This document shows positions 52,978 to 61,081 of a DNA stretch of 64,000 nt, one piece after another (position 1 is the first letter of the stretch; every line of letters starts with the position of its first letter). The DNA lies in NCBI GenBank assembly GCA_963834305.1, contig CAWIAX010000002.1, positions 1,674,001-1,738,000 of the forward strand, written 5' to 3'. The translations under genes were made by a program, and so were the position numbers. This DNA is from JACCXG01 sp963834305. Lineage in GTDB: Bacteria; Acidobacteriota; Vicinamibacteria; Vicinamibacterales; 2-12-FULL-66-21. The notes under the pieces are model-generated. The model ran no database searches, was not told the DNA's origin, and saw only the letters and a program-made list of their open reading frames with translations.

Positions 52978-55635
52978 TCAGTGCCCGGGTGCGAGCAGGA
53001 CGGCGTTGATGAACAGCAGCGAGGTCGCCTCGGTGAACGCCCGGTAGTTCGGGTCCTCCGCGAACGCCACGATGTGGCCGCGCCCCATCGGCTGGTGGAT
53101 CAGGAAGGCGCGCTGCGCGAGCAGCGGCTGGGCCTCCTTCCACACCAGGCCGGCCGCCACCAGGCGGTCCTCTGTCTGGTAAAGCCCCACGTTCCGTCCC
53201 GAGTCGAGCTTGATCGGCGCGAACACCCGGGCGCCCTCGACGACGGCCGTGATGTCGGTATCGAGGCCCGCGGTGAGCCAATGGTTGCGATCGAGGCGCA
53301 CCCGCAGCATGGCGCCCGCGAGGCTTTCCGGACGCTCGCGCTCGGGCTGGATGGCCTTGTCGTAGTCGAAAGGCTTCGACGTCTCCGGCCGCGTGCCGTT
53401 GGCGCCGCCACCGCCCTGGGCCTGCCCCGCGGCCGGACGTGAGCCGGCCGGCTCCGGCTCGCGCTCGGGCGAACCGTCGCGCAGCAGCGTGGTGGTCGAG
53501 AGGAGGTTCACCTTTTCACGAGCGGCCCAGCGCGAGGCGTCCGCCAGCGTAATCAGCGTCCCGCCGTTCCGGATCCAGTCGCGCAGCCGGCGCAGGGCGT
53601 CGTCGTTGAACCGGTAGTCTCCCGAGGGCAGCACGAGCACGTCGTACCCGGCCATGTCGAAGCTTTCCAGCGTCGAGGCACGGACGATCGTGGCCGGCTG
53701 CCCGAAGCGCCGCTCGAGTGCGTAGCGCGCCCATCCCGCCGACAGGCTCGAGGCGGGGACGTCCCAGGCCAGCAGCACGCGCGGCGACTTGAGCCGCGCG
53801 GTCCGGCCGCTGCCCAGTGAGATGCCGGCGTCGGTCCACGTCTCGGTGATCGGTACGAGCTCCGCGCCGTGCTTGTGGACGGCCTGCAGCAGGCGGCTGA
53901 CCCCCTCCGGCGTGTTCTCCGACAGCCGCACGAACGCCGTGCCGGCCGGGTACTGGCGTTTCCCCTGCGTGAACCCTTCGTCGGCCGAGACGATGCGCAC
54001 GCCGCCGCGCAGGGCATCGGCGGCCGCGGCGGCCGCGCCGCTGCCCCACGGCATCAGGTAGCCGATCGTGCCGTTCGCGGGGGGCGCCGGCGGCGGGAGC
54101 GTGACATCGCCGACCTCGATGGCGCGGACGGTGCTCGCCCGCGCGGATGGAACGACTTCGATGTCGAAGGCGAGCGGCAGGCTCCAGGCGGTGACGTCGT
54201 AGATCTGGTCGGGCAGGCGCTCGCGGCGGCGGCGATCCTGCTCCTTGAGGAACACGTCGTCGAGCTTGACGTCTGGATCGAGGAGATTCCGGACGAGGCG
54301 GCCGGCGGGCTGCGCGAGCGGCACGATCAGCGTGCCGGCGGCCAGCGTCCGTTTGTCCACGACGAACGGCTCCTCGGCCCGCCGCACCTGGATGCCCTGG
54401 AGGTTGAGGATGTGCGCGAGCCGCATCATGCGGGCGGGATCCTGCCCGGCCGGGATCAGGTATTCGCGGGTGCCCTGCTGCCCGAGCTTGATGGCGGTCC
54501 GGCGATAGTCGAGGAAGTCCTTGAGCAGGCGCTCGCGGTGCCGGGCGGCGGTCACCGCGGTGGTCATCGCCGCGGTGAAGTGCTGCGTCACCGCCTGCCC
54601 GTAGGTCAGCTCCGTGCCGTCGTCGCGGCGGAAGACCAGACCGCGCGCCGAGGCCTGCTCGAAGGTCATTGCCACGGCGCCGTGGAACGTCGGCCAGGAA
54701 TCCCCGTAGCCGGGGTAGAACGCGTCGAACACCTCGCGAACGAAGTAGCCGAAGCCGCGGCGATCGAACTGCGCCGCGTTGGCACGGCCGAAGGTGTCGA
54801 GCCACCGCCGCTGCATCTCGGTGATGTACGGGTTGAACGGCTCGGCAGGCGGGGCGAAGTAGTAGGTGGAGTTGCCCCCCATCTCGTGGAGGTCCACCAC
54901 CACCTGCGGATACCACTCGAGCATGACGCGCGCCCGCCCCTGCGTCTCGGGCTGCGAGAGCGCGAAGTAGTCCCGGTTCATGTCGAACAGGTAGTGATTC
55001 GAGCGGCCGCCCGGCCACGGCTCGTCGTGCTCCGCCGAGGCCGGCTCGGGATCAGCATCGGCGGCGCGGCCGAGCAGGTTCTGCGTGACGAACCGCTGCC
55101 GCCCGTCGGGATTCTGCATGGGATCGATGATGACGACCGCTTCGCGCAGCGTCAGGTCGGCGTCGGCGTCGCCCCGCGCGGCGAGCAGGTGATACGCCTC
55201 CTGCAGCGCCGCGTCGGACGAGGAGATCTCGTTGCCATGGACGCCGTGGATCAGCCAGACGAGGACCGGCAGCTCCGCCACCAGCCGATCGGCCTCCGGG
55301 GCCCCGGACGCCAGCGTCTGGATGCCGCGCCGCACCTCGTCGAGCCGCGCCATCCGCTCCGCGGCGCCCACCATCAGGTAGTGGAGCGGACGACCTTCCC
55401 AGGTCGTCGCGTACTTCACGAGCCGCGTCCGCTCGGGCACCGCTTTCGCCAGCGCCTCGAGGTAACGGCCGATCTCGTCCGGCGTCGTGATCGCCTCCCC
55501 CGGCTTGTGGCCGACGACCGCTTCGAGCGTGGGAACCGCCGGGTCGTAGGCGGCGCCTGGCTGGATCTGCGCCGCGAGCGTGGCCGGGAACCCGGTCCAG
55601 GCCAGGAGAAGGAGCGTGACGGGAACAAGTCTCAT
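52978..55635 (-). CDS. Secreted M14-family zinc carboxypeptidase
   Basis: 885 residues from ATG 55635 (GGAG six bases upstream). A signal peptide ends near TLAAQ. The M14 zinc ligands are in WLIHGVHGNEISSSDAALQE (HxxE) with the later histidine in VVVDLHEMGGNSTYY; IIDPMQNPDGRQRF is the substrate-binding NPDG region. The second half contains a glutamine-amidotransferase-like domain without clear catalytic triad (DVLVLPSGDYRFNDDALRRL, WIRNGGTLITLADASRW). This two-domain layout is common in secreted M14 proteins of Bacteroidetes and acidobacteria. Likely degrades peptides outside the cytoplasm. Divergent from the Nramp-like gene. Confidence 0.9.
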   Translation of the reverse strand: MRLVPVTLLLLAWTGFPATLAAQIQPGAAYDPAVPTLEAVVGHKPGEAITTPDEIGRYLEALAKAVPERTRLVKYATTWEGRPLHYLMVGAAERMARLDEVRRGIQTLASGAPEADRLVAELPVLVWLIHGVHGNEISSSDAALQEAYHLLAARGDADADLTLREAVVIIDPMQNPDGRQRFVTQNLLGRAADADPEPASAEHDEPWPGGRSNHYLFDMNRDYFALSQPETQGRARVMLEWYPQVVVDLHEMGGNSTYYFAPPAEPFNPYITEMQRRWLDTFGRANAAQFDRRGFGYFVREVFDAFYPGYGDSWPTFHGAVAMTFEQASARGLVFRRDDGTELTYGQAVTQHFTAAMTTAVTAARHRERLLKDFLDYRRTAIKLGQQGTREYLIPAGQDPARMMRLAHILNLQGIQVRRAEEPFVVDKRTLAAGTLIVPLAQPAGRLVRNLLDPDVKLDDVFLKEQDRRRRERLPDQIYDVTAWSLPLAFDIEVVPSARASTVRAIEVGDVTLPPPAPPANGTIGYLMPWGSGAAAAAADALRGGVRIVSADEGFTQGKRQYPAGTAFVRLSENTPEGVSRLLQAVHKHGAELVPITETWTDAGISLGSGRTARLKSPRVLLAWDVPASSLSAGWARYALERRFGQPATIVRASTLESFDMAGYDVLVLPSGDYRFNDDALRRLRDWIRNGGTLITLADASRWAAREKVNLLSTTTLLRDGSPEREPEPAGSRPAAGQAQGGGGANGTRPETSKPFDYDKAIQPERERPESLAGAMLRVRLDRNHWLTAGLDTDITAVVEGARVFAPIKLDSGRNVGLYQTEDRLVAAGLVWKEAQPLLAQRAFLIHQPMGRGHIVAFAEDPNYRAFTEATSLLFINAVLLAPGH

Positions 55636-55668
55636 AGGACTCCGGGATCGCGGGAAGCGCGAACCGGG

Positions 55669-55674
55669 ATTATA
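55669..55674 (-). promoter_or_regulatory. Consensus -10 (TATAAT) of the M14 peptidase operon
   Basis: TATAAT on the minus strand, 33 bases before the ATG at 55635. It is the only perfect -10 seen at a gene start in the window; no good -35 stands 17 bases upstream. Confidence 0.5.
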
Positions 55675-55702
55675 AGCGGAAGGCGCGGCACCGGGCCGGC
55701 GG

Positions 55703-55731
55703 TTGTGCCGGGGTCGCGAAGCCGTTAGGAT
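55703..55731 (+). promoter_or_regulatory. Candidate promoter of the Nramp-like gene
   Basis: TTGTGC (55703-55708), 17 bases, TAGGAT (55726-55731), 28 bases before the ATG at 55760, which has GAGG close upstream. Confidence 0.4.
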
Positions 55732-55759
55732 GCTCTGCACTCCCACACAAGCGAGGCCA

Positions 55760-57172
55760 ATGACCAGGACCCGAACCGCTGTCCCCATCGCGTCCGACCG
55801 CCAGGTGCGCGAGCTTCCCGAGCCGCCCCGTCAACTCTGGCGCATCGTCGGTCCCGGCATCGTCGCCGCCGGCGTCGGGCTGTCCTCGGGGGAATTCATC
55901 CTCTGGCCCTACATCGCCTCGCAGGTCGGCCTCGTGTTCCTGTGGGGGGCGGCGCTCGGCGTCTTCACGCAGTACTTCCTGAACATGGAGATCGAGCGCT
56001 ATACGCTCGCCACCGGCGAGACCGCGCTGAGCGGTTTCAACCGCTTCTGGAAACACTGGGGGCTCGTCCTCGCCATCCTGGTGTACTTCGCGAACCTCTG
56101 GCCCGGCTGGGCGATGAGCTCGGCGACGCTGGCGACATTCATCTTTGGCGGCAACGCGCGCTATATCGCGATCATCGGCCTGATCGTGATCGGGGCGGCC
56201 CTGACGCTGGCGCCGGTGGTCTACGTGGCGCTCGAGCGGCTGCTCTTCGTGAAGGTCGCGGCGGTCGTCGTGCTGATGGGGCTGGCCGTGTGGCTGGCCA
56301 TCGACGCCGAGAGCTGGCGGGCGCTGCCGTCCGGGTTCTCGACGGGCGCCCGGCTGCCCTCGGAGCTCGGGTTCGCACTGCTGCTCGGCGCGGCGGCGTT
56401 CGCCGGCGCCGGTGGCGGCCAGAATCTCTGCCAGAGCAACTACATCCGGGACAAGGGCTTCGGCATGGGGCGCTACGTGCCGCGGCTGGTCAGCCCGGTC
56501 ACCGGGGTCGAGGAGGCGGCGCCGTCAGCGGCGAGCTTCATCTTCGAGATCGATGCCGCCAACATGGCGCGCTGGCGGCGCTGGTGGCGCTTCGCCAACC
56601 TCGAACAGCTCCTGACCTTCGTGCTGGTCACGCTCCTGACCATCGCGCTGACCTCGATGCTCGCCCACTCGACGCTCTTCGGCCGGCCGGACCTGCCCAA
56701 CGACGTGACGTTCCTGCTCCGGGAAGGGCGTGAGCTGCAGTCGCTCGTCGGCCCGTGGTTCGGCGTCCTGTTCTGGAGCATCGGCGCCTTCTCGCTCTTT
56801 GCCACGTCGATGGGCATCATCGACTACACCAGCCGCCTGGCCGCCGATGTCCTGAAGACGACCTATCTCGGCGCCTCCGCGCTGTCGGAAAGCCGGCTGT
56901 ATTTCCGCCTGGTCTGGGGCATGGTCGTCCTCGGCGTGGTGATCATCCTGGCCGGGTTCAACCAGCCGATCGTCCTGCTGGTCATCTCGGCCTGCACCGG
57001 CGGCGCGATCATGTTCCTCTATTCGTTCCTGCTGATCGTGCTGAACCGCCGCTTCCTGCCCCGCGCCATCAGCCCCGGCCCGATGCGGCTCGGCGCGCTG
57101 GCGTGGTCCACGCTGTTCTTCGGCGTGCTGTCGATCCTCACCATCTGGCAGCAGGCGCAGCGCTTCCGCTGA
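55760..57172 (+). CDS. Nramp-family-like divalent metal transporter (non-canonical)
   Basis: 470 residues with about 11 hydrophobic spans. The start RQLWRIVGPGIVAAGVGLSSGEF aligns with Nramp span 1, but the metal-binding DPGN motif reads SSGE. The span-6 region shows no MPH-type motif; AAFAGAGGGQNLCQSNYIRD lies where it would be expected. Canonical Nramp proteins import Mn or Fe using the D and N of span 1 and the M of span 6, so metal specificity here is doubtful. Groups with altered motifs transport Mg or Al or are uncharacterised. The 3' end overlaps the convergent SGNH gene by 35 bases. Confidence 0.83.
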   Translation: MTRTRTAVPIASDRQVRELPEPPRQLWRIVGPGIVAAGVGLSSGEFILWPYIASQVGLVFLWGAALGVFTQYFLNMEIERYTLATGETALSGFNRFWKHWGLVLAILVYFANLWPGWAMSSATLATFIFGGNARYIAIIGLIVIGAALTLAPVVYVALERLLFVKVAAVVVLMGLAVWLAIDAESWRALPSGFSTGARLPSELGFALLLGAAAFAGAGGGQNLCQSNYIRDKGFGMGRYVPRLVSPVTGVEEAAPSAASFIFEIDAANMARWRRWWRFANLEQLLTFVLVTLLTIALTSMLAHSTLFGRPDLPNDVTFLLREGRELQSLVGPWFGVLFWSIGAFSLFATSMGIIDYTSRLAADVLKTTYLGASALSESRLYFRLVWGMVVLGVVIILAGFNQPIVLLVISACTGGAIMFLYSFLLIVLNRRFLPRAISPGPMRLGALAWSTLFFGVLSILTIWQQAQRFR

Positions 57173-58202
57173 GCGCGCCCGGCGCCGCGGCCGCGATCAC
57201 TGGCGCAGGGGGGGCGGTCAGGCCGGCGGCACGAATGGCGGCGTAAAAGGTCTCGGCAAGAAGCTGGTTGCCGGCCACGGTCAGGTGCAGGCCGTCCTCC
57301 TCCACCAGCTCGGTCTCGCGGCCGAGGAAGGCGTCGTAGGCGTTCACCAGGCGGGCACCCTCGGCCATCGCGATCTGCACGAGCCGGACGTTGGTGGCCT
57401 GCACCGCCCGCGGATCGATCGTGCGGTTGAACCGGCCGGTGGCCGGCCGGGAGGGCGTCAACGTACTGACGAAGACGTGCGGGACTCCGCGGTCGCGCGC
57501 GACCCGGATGGCGTCGCGGATGGCGATCGCGACCGGCTCGGCTGCCGCGAGGCCGTCGTTGAGCAGGTCGTTGTAGCCGTGCAGCAGGAGCAGGACGTCG
57601 GGCTGCCGCGCCTGCAGGACACCACGCAGACGGGCGAGGTCGTCGGGCGCGCGGACGCCGCTGAGACCCTCGTTGAAGACCGAGACGCCCTGGTCGGGAA
57701 AGTCGGCGCGGAGGAGTGACTGCAGGACGGCCGGATAGGCCCGTACCGGATCGATGAAGCCGAAACGCAGCTGCAGCCGCCGGCCGTCTTCGCCGGCGGT
57801 GATGCTGTCACCGAACGCGACGAACCGGCGGGCGCTCAGGGTCAGCGGCTGGAGCGTCACCACGAAGGTGCAGGCCGCCTGGCGGTTGAGCGCGTCGGTC
57901 GCCGTGCAGTTCACCACGGTAGCGCCGATCGGGAACGAGGCGCCCGAGGGGGGCAGGCAGGAGGCCAGGACCGGCGCGGCACCGCCGAACGGTACCGGCG
58001 CGGGATAGGAGACGTTCTGCGCCCCGCCCACGACGCCGGAAATCGTGACGTTGGCCGGGCAGGTCAGCGACGGGGGCCCGGGCGGGGCCGGCTGCAGCGG
58101 CGACCGCCCGCAGGCCGCCGCGAGCGAGGCCGCGCCGAGCAGCGCGGCGCGCACCACGAACCGTCGCACACGGTAACGGAACCCGGGTCCGGATCGCATC
58201 AT
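57138..58202 (-). CDS. SGNH/GDSL-hydrolase lipoprotein with HYR-like domain
   Basis: 354 residues. The lipobox LAAAC near residue 31 (AALLGAASLAAACGRSP) marks a lipoprotein. An HYR-like domain (about 45-120: TCPANVTISGVVGGAQNVSY ending NCTATDALNRQAACTFVVTL) precedes the hydrolase. Catalytic blocks are FVAFGDSITAGEDG (serine), HGYNDLLNDG (block III) and EEDGLHLTVAGNQLLAETFY (Asp/His). Such enzymes remove acyl or acetyl groups from lipids or carbohydrates; the HYR domain suggests surface adhesion. The last 35 bases overlap the Nramp-like gene on the other strand. Confidence 0.88.
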   Translation of the reverse strand: MMRSGPGFRYRVRRFVVRAALLGAASLAAACGRSPLQPAPPGPPSLTCPANVTISGVVGGAQNVSYPAPVPFGGAAPVLASCLPPSGASFPIGATVVNCTATDALNRQAACTFVVTLQPLTLSARRFVAFGDSITAGEDGRRLQLRFGFIDPVRAYPAVLQSLLRADFPDQGVSVFNEGLSGVRAPDDLARLRGVLQARQPDVLLLLHGYNDLLNDGLAAAEPVAIAIRDAIRVARDRGVPHVFVSTLTPSRPATGRFNRTIDPRAVQATNVRLVQIAMAEGARLVNAYDAFLGRETELVEEDGLHLTVAGNQLLAETFYAAIRAAGLTAPPAPVIAAAAPGALSGSAAPAARW

Positions 58203-58240
58203 TCGCAGGGTGGCCTGCGAGGATATCAGGACGCGTGCCG

Positions 58241-60229
58241 TCAGCGTGCAGGCTTGGTCTGCGCCTTCAGGGTGGCCGCCAGGGAGCGCAGGCGGGCCGC
58301 GTCGCGCCCCTTGGCCGCGGCGGCATCCGAGTCGAGCTGGGTGGCCAGTGCCTCGAGCCGCCCGGCGACGGCATCGGCCTTGGCGCCGGCCGCCGCGCCG
58401 GACTCGGCCTGGCGCAGCGCCTCGGTGACCGCGCTGGCGCGTTCGGGCCGGATGCCCTTGCTGCGCATCAGCTGGTCCAGATAGGCGCGGGCCACCACCG
58501 GCGCCGCCGGCCATTCGATGCGCGGCTGCTGCTGCGCGTTGAACTCGAGCGGACGAACCAGGCCGGCTGCCTCGATTTCATTCTTCGACAGGTGTTCGCT
58601 CGGCAGCAGCTCGAAGACGTCGAGGCCGCGCGCGATTTCCGCGCCGTAGATCTTCCCCTTGTACCAGTAGGCCGACCAGTACCCGCCGGTGATCAGCTGT
58701 TTGGCGTCGAGCGGCCCGCGATCGAAGAAGGCGATCTCGACTGGTTCCGCCGAGTCGGTGAAGTCGAACACTGAGACGCCGCCCTGGTACCACGCCTGCA
58801 CCATGATGTCGCGCCCCGGGACCGGCACGATCGAGCCGTTGTGGGCCACGCAGTTCTCCTGGTCCGTCTGCGCGACCGGCAGCTTGTAGTAGCCGCCAAA
58901 GCGCATCTTGCGGTCGACGATGTCGAAGATGGCGTTGGCGCCCCAGGTCGGCAGGTCGGACGCACGGCAGCGCGGGCGGGTGCCGCCGCCCCACTCGTCG
59001 GTGAAGATCACCTTCGTCCCGTCGTGGTTGAAGGTGGCGGAGTGCCAGTAGGCGAAGTTCTTGTCGGAGACGTGGTCGAGCCGGACCGGATGCACCGGAT
59101 CGGAGATGTCGAGCAGGATGCCGTTGCCCGAGCAGGCGCCAGCCGCCAGGCCGATCCCGGCGAACACGGTGATGTCGTGGCACTGGTTGGTCAGGCGCGA
59201 GTTCTGCGTGCCCGGCCCATGGTTGCCGCCGGGCCAGAGCCCGGCGATGTCCCCCGTCTTCGGGTCGGCAAAGATGCGCGGGCGGTTGACGATCTTCGCC
59301 GTGGCGGGAGCCGCCAGCGGGATCTGGATCACGTCGATGCTGAAGAGCGAGGTGTTGGGGTCTTCCTTGGGGCCCTTGCTGGAGCAGCCGCCGAGCTCGT
59401 CGGCCGAGCGCACCGTGCTCGTGCCCGAGCCGTAGACATAGAGGTTCGCCGTGTCGTCGGGGTCGGCGACCAGCGTGTGGGTGTGCGAGCCGCGGCAGGT
59501 CTGGACCGCGGCCAGCTGCTTCGGCTTGCGGACGTCGCTGATGTCGAAGATCCGGATGCCCCGGAACCGCTCGGCGCTGACCGGCGCCTCCACGCCCTGG
59601 GTGCCGCAGTCGATGCGCCCGCGCGTCTGCTCGACCGACATGATCAGCAGGTTGCCGTGGACCGACACATCCCCCTGGCCGCCCGGGCAGACCACCGAGG
59701 CGATGAGCCTCGGCCTGGTGGCGTCTTCGATGTCGTAGGTATTGAAGCCGTGGAAGTTCCCCATGAAGAGGTGATCCCCGCGAAACGCGAGATCCGAGTT
59801 GGCGAAGCTGAGGCTCGGTCCGCGGGACGGCGCCGGCTTGGCCCCGGGCTTCTCGGCTTCCTTCTCTTCTTCCTCGTCTTCTTCTTTCGCGGTGCTGCCG
59901 GACGCCGGCTTGCGCGTGCGCTCGGGCGGGACGGCTTCGCCTGCCGGGTTCTTCGGATCGAAGAACCCTGCCGGTTGCGGCAGGCTCGCGATCTTCTTCA
60001 TGTGGCGGGCGGCTTCGCCGGCGTCCCGCAGGCCCGGCTTCAGGCCGATGCGTGGGTCAGCCTGGGCGGCGGGCGCGGGCGTCGCGGCAGCGGCCGGGGG
60101 ACGGTCCTGCGCGGCAGCGGACAGGCCCAGGCACGCGGCCAGCGCCAGGGCGGTGGACAGGCTCGAGCCGAACGCGCGCGCCGTGCGGCCGCAGCGGATC
60201 CGGAGGGGCGCAATCGAGGCGGATGTCAT
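58241..60229 (-). CDS. Secreted LVIVD-repeat beta-propeller protein
   Basis: 662 residues from ATG 60229 (AAAGG upstream); a longer GTG form would overlap the DUF305 gene. An export signal (SLSTALALAACLGLSAAAQ, about 21-40) is followed by a charged low-complexity part (TAKEEDEEEEKEAEKPGAKP). LVIVD-like repeats follow, e.g. GNFHGFNTYDIEDATRPRLI, GIRIFDISDVRKPKQLAAVQ and GNGILLDISDPVHPVRLDHV. Cysteines recur (CPGGQG, CRGSHTH, NQCHD), so disulfides are likely. The C-terminal 90 residues are helical. LVIVD proteins are propellers of unknown function, probably in adhesion. Placed 35 bases after the DUF305 gene, so likely co-expressed. Confidence 0.82.
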   Translation of the reverse strand: MTSASIAPLRIRCGRTARAFGSSLSTALALAACLGLSAAAQDRPPAAAATPAPAAQADPRIGLKPGLRDAGEAARHMKKIASLPQPAGFFDPKNPAGEAVPPERTRKPASGSTAKEEDEEEEKEAEKPGAKPAPSRGPSLSFANSDLAFRGDHLFMGNFHGFNTYDIEDATRPRLIASVVCPGGQGDVSVHGNLLIMSVEQTRGRIDCGTQGVEAPVSAERFRGIRIFDISDVRKPKQLAAVQTCRGSHTHTLVADPDDTANLYVYGSGTSTVRSADELGGCSSKGPKEDPNTSLFSIDVIQIPLAAPATAKIVNRPRIFADPKTGDIAGLWPGGNHGPGTQNSRLTNQCHDITVFAGIGLAAGACSGNGILLDISDPVHPVRLDHVSDKNFAYWHSATFNHDGTKVIFTDEWGGGTRPRCRASDLPTWGANAIFDIVDRKMRFGGYYKLPVAQTDQENCVAHNGSIVPVPGRDIMVQAWYQGGVSVFDFTDSAEPVEIAFFDRGPLDAKQLITGGYWSAYWYKGKIYGAEIARGLDVFELLPSEHLSKNEIEAAGLVRPLEFNAQQQPRIEWPAAPVVARAYLDQLMRSKGIRPERASAVTEALRQAESGAAAGAKADAVAGRLEALATQLDSDAAAAKGRDAARLRSLAATLKAQTKPAR

Positions 60230-60264
60230 GTCTGGACCTTTCACAGAGGCTGCCGGCACGGGCG

Positions 60265-60930
60265 TCACGGCGGGCCGAGCAGCTCACGCATGCGATCGAT
60301 CTCCATGCGCTGATCGGCGTCCACGTCGGACGCAAACGCGAAGATTTCCGCCTCCTGCCCCGCCCCTGGCGTGGCAAAGAGGTCCCGCACCATGACGAGG
60401 GCGCCCTCGTGGTGCTTGATCATGAGCGCGAGGAACAGCCGGTCGAAGGCTTCCCCGCGTGCGGCCGCCAGGCGCGCCATCTCGTCGGCGCTCAGCATGC
60501 CGGGCATCAGCGCGGCGCCGTGCGCGTGGTGCGCGTGCGGATCCGGCAGCGGCTGGCCGCGCTCGGTCAGCCACTGCTGCATCATCGTGATCTCGTCGGC
60601 CTGCGACGCCTCGAGCCGCTTCGCGAGCAGCCGCATCTCGTCCCGGCTGGTGCGCGACGGCAGCAGCGCCGTCATCTCCAGCGCCTGGGCATGGTGGCCG
60701 ATCATGCCCTGCATGAAGCGGACATCCGCCGGGGTGAACCGGACGCCTGACAGATCCGACGCCGCCCCGGCGCTGATCTCGGCCGACGCCTGCCCCGGCG
60801 CGCCCGGCTGGATGATGGCGGGCTCGGGGCTCGCGCCGGAGCCGGCGGTCCGGCAGGCGGCGCCGCCGAGGGCAAGAGCCATCACGACAGCTGCGCAGGC
60901 GCGAGCGGCGAGGACCGGCAATATCCACAA
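60265..60930 (-). CDS. DUF305-domain exported protein
   Basis: 221 residues from a TTG start; the exact start is uncertain. ALALGGAACRTAG could be a lipobox. The DUF305 marks are FMQGMIGHHAQALEMTALLP and LFLALMIKHHEGALVMVRDL, two HH pairs in a ferritin-like helical bundle that suggest metal binding. A histidine-rich stretch (PDPHAHHAHG) lies between. Family members occur near copper and other metal-handling genes; function is not settled. It is followed by the LVIVD gene. Confidence 0.83.
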   Translation of the reverse strand: MWILPVLAARACAAVVMALALGGAACRTAGSGASPEPAIIQPGAPGQASAEISAGAASDLSGVRFTPADVRFMQGMIGHHAQALEMTALLPSRTSRDEMRLLAKRLEASQADEITMMQQWLTERGQPLPDPHAHHAHGAALMPGMLSADEMARLAAARGEAFDRLFLALMIKHHEGALVMVRDLFATPGAGQEAEIFAFASDVDADQRMEIDRMRELLGPP

Positions 60931-60993
60931 AGAATATCACCGCGCCGGGCGCTGGCCGCCTGCCCCCTGGCGGCGGCGGCGGCGAAAAGCGGC

Positions 60994-61007
60994 GTTCCCC
61001 GGGGAAC
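60994..61007. promoter_or_regulatory. 14-base perfect palindrome, possible operator
   Basis: GTTCCCCGGGGAAC is a perfect palindrome ending ten bases before the candidate -10 of the TIR gene, in the spacer divergent from the DUF305 gene. In this GC-rich DNA chance occurrence cannot be dismissed. Confidence 0.33.
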
Positions 61008-61017
61008 CGCGGTGCTC

Positions 61018-61023
61018 TACAAT
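61018..61023 (+). promoter_or_regulatory. Candidate -10 (TACAAT) of the TIR gene
   Basis: TACAAT lies 58 bases before the ATG at 61082. The palindrome above covers the spacer region where a repressor would act. Confidence 0.37.
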
Positions 61024-61081
61024 CCCCCTACGTAGCCACGGCGGACGAACCGGCGGAACCGGACAGTGGGCAGGTCGAGAT

